The notes below the pieces were generated by a model. That model had not been told where the DNA came from, did no database searches, and saw only the letters and a list, made by a program, of their open reading frames with translations. A DNA stretch of 33,109 nucleotides, taken from contig JACRDU010000014.1 in NCBI GenBank assembly GCA_016218495.1, positions 1-33,109 on the forward strand, written 5' to 3'. The position numbers and the translations under genes are program-made. The DNA comes from Elusimicrobiota bacterium (GTDB lineage Bacteria > Elusimicrobiota > Elusimicrobia > UBA1565). Positions 30,494 through 33,109 of the stretch are shown here, in pieces (the stretch's first letter is position 1; every line of letters begins with the position of its first letter).

Positions 30494-31467
30494 TCCGGCC
30501 GGCCGCCCTCGCCTGTCTCTCCGCTCTCGCCTTCCCGGCGTCCGCTTCGGCGGCCGCCCCCGAGGCCATCCGGGCCGCCCAGGCCGACGCGGCGCAGGCG
30601 ACCGACGCGCTGGCCCGCGAGTTCGCCTTCTTCCTGCTGCGCGCCGACGCCGCGCTCACCGAGCAGGGCGTCAAGAAGCCGGCCCACCGCGAGGCCTTCC
30701 TCGTGCCGAAGGCCGACGCCCTCGGGGCCGACCTCATCCGCCGCTCCGAGGACGGCGCGCGGGCGGCGCTGGCTCTTTGGAAGTCCAAGGCGCCGGCGTT
30801 GTTCCCCACGATGGCCGAATTCTACCGCCTGGAGACGGACCGCCTGGCCGAATTCGTCCGGGCCGACCCGGACATCCTCCTCAATGAGATCCCGCTCGGC
30901 ATGGGACCCCAGGGGATCGAGAACCCCGCCTCCCTCATGGCCGCCGTCGCCGCCGCCACCGAGAAGGCCGACGCCGGGCCGGGTTTCGGCAAGCGTCTTC
31001 AGCGCGCGAAGGCCGCCGGAGACCTGGAGTTGGCGCGCGTGGCGGGCCGCCGCGTTTCGCTGGAAGCCCGCGCCGTCGGCGACGGCCTTGCCGACGCCTG
31101 GCTGGATTTTGCGGCGGCCGCCGGCGGCTCGCTCCAGGGCATCGACGACCTCGACACCCGCCGGGCCGTCTTGGGGCCGCAGGCGAGCAAGACCGGCGGC
31201 GAGTTCCTGGGGCGCTACGACCGGTTCGCCGCCGCCATGCGGACTTCATTCGCCAAGGCCGGACGCGCCGCCGCCGACGCGGCCGAGGCCGCGGTCGCGC
31301 TCGAGCGCGCTCGCCTCGAGCGCTTCTTCGCCGCCGACTTCGCCGCGCTCGAGACCGAGCGCCGGCGCGCGCTGAAGGCGGAGCTTCCGGCCGACGGCCG
31401 CTCCGTGCGCCGCTCGCTCGAGACGCGCGCGGCGATGGCCGTAGCCGGTGAGAAGGGGGGGCGATGA
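30490..31467 (+). CDS. Secreted helical protein of unknown function
   Basis: 325 residues with a signal peptide (RPAALACLSALAFPASASAA, cleavage near residue 23). The mature protein is Ala/Arg/Glu-rich and predicted almost fully helical; no cysteines remain after cleavage. Strongly charged helices near the C-terminus (ALERARLERFFAADF) could form a coiled coil. The GTG start overlaps the stop of the giant gene (GTGA), and its own stop overlaps the next start (ATGA), so it is made together with both. No family recognised. It may be a periplasmic chaperone or accessory factor for the large protein, which is inference. Confidence 0.75.
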   Translation: MIRPAALACLSALAFPASASAAAPEAIRAAQADAAQATDALAREFAFFLLRADAALTEQGVKKPAHREAFLVPKADALGADLIRRSEDGARAALALWKSKAPALFPTMAEFYRLETDRLAEFVRADPDILLNEIPLGMGPQGIENPASLMAAVAAATEKADAGPGFGKRLQRAKAAGDLELARVAGRRVSLEARAVGDGLADAWLDFAAAAGGSLQGIDDLDTRRAVLGPQASKTGGEFLGRYDRFAAAMRTSFAKAGRAAADAAEAAVALERARLERFFAADFAALETERRRALKAELPADGRSVRRSLETRAAMAVAGEKGGR

Positions 31468-33109
31468 TGCGCATCTTGGGAGCCGCGGGCCTCGCCGTTT
31501 TTGCTGCTGGAACCGCCTTCGCCGCCCCTACGCCCCCCGCGCGAGACAAAGCCGCGAAGGCCCTTGGCGCTTCCACCGACATCAAGAGCGGCGTTACCGT
31601 CGGCAAGGAGACCCGCCCCGCTCAGGTCCTCTCCGACAAGGATGCGGCCGCCTTACCGCCGCCCCTCGTTTCGGCGGCGGACTTCATCCGGGAAGGCCGA
31701 GCCGTACTTGCCAGCATGGCTGCCGGCCTGGCGGCGAAAGACGCGAGGGCGGCCTTCGCCCGCGTCGACCGGAATGCCGCTGTTTCGCTGGCCGGTAAGG
31801 CGGCCGGTTTGACCGACTTGAAACGTGAACTTGCCTCTTCTTTGACTTTGCTCGACAATCCGAGATGGACCTACGATCTCTTGTCGTCCTCCTACGATAA
31901 GGATACCGGCAAGGTCCGCCTCAAGGTGAAGTCTTCCTATTCAGCCGACCTCATGGAACCTTTGGGAGTCACCTCGGCTTCGATTCCGGTCCCGGAAGAG
32001 GTGAAGGCGTTTCAACGCTCGTTCAAGGAGTCCCTCAAGGCGTCCGGCGAGGAGACTTATGAATTGGCCGCGGGGTCGGGCAGGCTCCGGATCGTCTCGA
32101 TGACGTCGTATCTCCCCTTCGTCGGTAAGGGTCCCGTGGCGGAGCGCATCTCCCGCGTTTTGGCCGAGTGGAAGGTCAAGGTGGCCGTCTTCGCCCTCTT
32201 CGAGCGCGTCGAGAAGAACGACCCGACGGGCTTTGCGGCGCTCGTCGACGGGTCGTTCCTCAACGCCGACGACAACGGCTTCCGCCACTCACGTTCCGAC
32301 TTCCTCGAGTCGGCCAAGGCGGACCTCGACCACCTGACCTCCATCGACCACACCGTGCGCGTGCGGGACATCCGCCTGGATCCCGACCTCCGGACGGCCC
32401 GGGCGCCGCTCGATTGGGACCGGCGCGCGCGCATCGCCAATTCCCGCAAGGAATGGACCGTTTCGGGCCGGGTCACGACGCTGGGCTTCGAGAAGGACGG
32501 GGAGGCCTTCAGGCTCTCCCGCATCGAGGGGAACGCCCTTTTCGGGAACTCGAGCCGCTGGACCCGCAAGACGCTCACCGCCGCCGGCGAGCTCGACGGC
32601 ACGAAGGTGACGACCTACCAGTCCGTCGGCGACACGCGCGTCCTGGGGAACGCGGTCGCGGCCGACTACCCCGAGAACTCGAAGGCCCTGGCCGACAGCG
32701 CCAGCTCCGATGCGGCGGTCTCCTGTCCCGTCGGGAACTCTCAGACCTTCAACTTCACCGGCGCCGTCCAGCAGTTCGACGTTCCGACTGCCTGCCAGCT
32801 GACCATCAAGGTCTGGGGCGCGGGCGGCGGCGGGGGCGGCTGGGACGTGGGTCTGGGCGGCCACGGCGGCGGCGGCGCGTACTCGACGACGCAAGTCGCT
32901 CTGGCCAACGGGACGGCGCTCAAGGTCTATGTGGCCGGCGGCGGCGGGCTCGGCACCTCGTCGGCCAACAACACGGGCGGCGGCGCCGGCGGCTTCGGCT
33001 ACGGCGCGGGCGCGCGCGGGGGCCATGCCGGCGGCCAGGCCGCGACGACCTCGGGCGCGGGCGGCGGCGGCGGCGGGTCCTCCGCGGTGACGGACCAGGC
33101 CGGGACCAC
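31464..33109 (+). CDS. Secreted glycine-rich protein (3' end beyond window)
   Basis: Open frame of 548 codons running off the window. N-terminus MMRILGAAGLAVFAAGTAFA is a signal peptide. Residues ~70-330 contain one or two alpha+beta segments resembling NTF2-like folds (DPTGFAALVDGSFLNADDNG), similar in pattern to the C-terminus of the barrel gene. From about residue 420 a glycine-rich domain starts: QTFNFTGAVQQFDVP, then LTIKVWGAGGGGGGW with many GGGG runs and aromatic residues, like the Gly-rich (ALK/LTK-type) domains of secreted bacterial proteins. The ATG at 31464 overlaps the previous stop and has AGAAGGGGGG upstream. Probable surface protein of the same operon. Confidence 0.8.
   Translation, partial: MMRILGAAGLAVFAAGTAFAAPTPPARDKAAKALGASTDIKSGVTVGKETRPAQVLSDKDAAALPPPLVSAADFIREGRAVLASMAAGLAAKDARAAFARVDRNAAVSLAGKAAGLTDLKRELASSLTLLDNPRWTYDLLSSSYDKDTGKVRLKVKSSYSADLMEPLGVTSASIPVPEEVKAFQRSFKESLKASGEETYELAAGSGRLRIVSMTSYLPFVGKGPVAERISRVLAEWKVKVAVFALFERVEKNDPTGFAALVDGSFLNADDNGFRHSRSDFLESAKADLDHLTSIDHTVRVRDIRLDPDLRTARAPLDWDRRARIANSRKEWTVSGRVTTLGFEKDGEAFRLSRIEGNALFGNSSRWTRKTLTAAGELDGTKVTTYQSVGDTRVLGNAVAADYPENSKALADSASSDAAVSCPVGNSQTFNFTGAVQQFDVPTACQLTIKVWGAGGGGGGWDVGLGGHGGGGAYSTTQVALANGTALKVYVAGGGGLGTSSANNTGGGAGGFGYGAGARGGHAGGQAATTSGAGGGGGGSSAVTDQAGT

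Overview
The window is GC-rich, gene-dense DNA from a Gram-negative-type bacterium: it encodes a beta-barrel-like outer-membrane protein, a lipoprotein with a lipobox and several Sec-type signal peptides. The composition, the TPR-kinase, the giant secreted repeat protein and the glycine-rich secreted protein would fit a high-GC member of a little-cultured phylum such as Elusimicrobiota. That placement is inference, since no rRNA gene is present.

Left part (73-12063): surface-glycan and nucleotide-sugar genes. A DUF2079-like membrane protein (minus strand) is divergent from a tightly overlapping plus-strand operon: a heptose-7-phosphate kinase (hddA), a heptose-1-phosphate guanylyltransferase (hddC), two SDR epimerase/reductases, a family 2 glycosyltransferase, a third SDR and a GDP-mannose-4,6-dehydratase-like enzyme. 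A convergent minus-strand set encodes a DegT-fold protein whose catalytic lysine is replaced by histidine (the ColD/E1 3-dehydratase signature), a two-subunit pyruvate-dehydrogenase-E1-type thiamine enzyme without E2/E3, and another SDR. The two sets meet at a perfect 21-bp inverted repeat. Together they suggest a GDP-linked 3,6-dideoxy sugar, probably heptose- or mannose-derived, that is branched by a two-carbon transfer. This is the most interesting metabolic hypothesis in the window.

Middle (12099-17938): housekeeping genes tlyA and pgl; a small lipoprotein; a TPR/Ser-Thr kinase with the kinase domain at the C-terminus behind a membrane anchor; a convergent CsgG/FlgO-like periplasmic protein; and an orphan OmpR-type response regulator. 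A complete tmRNA gene (ssrA, minus strand, 17994-18352) follows, with promoter, pseudoknot, tag frame ANTPLAWATA and terminator. Its T-loop is unusual.

Right part (18.4-33.1 kb): a translationally coupled operon of four exported proteins: a beta-barrel candidate, a 3243-residue repeat protein ending in DUF4214-like repeats, an unrecognised 325-residue secreted protein, and a glycine-rich protein that runs off the window. I recognise no described system with this layout; it looks like a surface or adhesion apparatus.

Across the window, first genes of transcription units tend to start 5-8 nt downstream of a -10 element, as expected of leaderless mRNAs, while operon-internal genes rely on coupling or Shine-Dalgarno (SD) sites. 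The -10 elements often read TAnACT.
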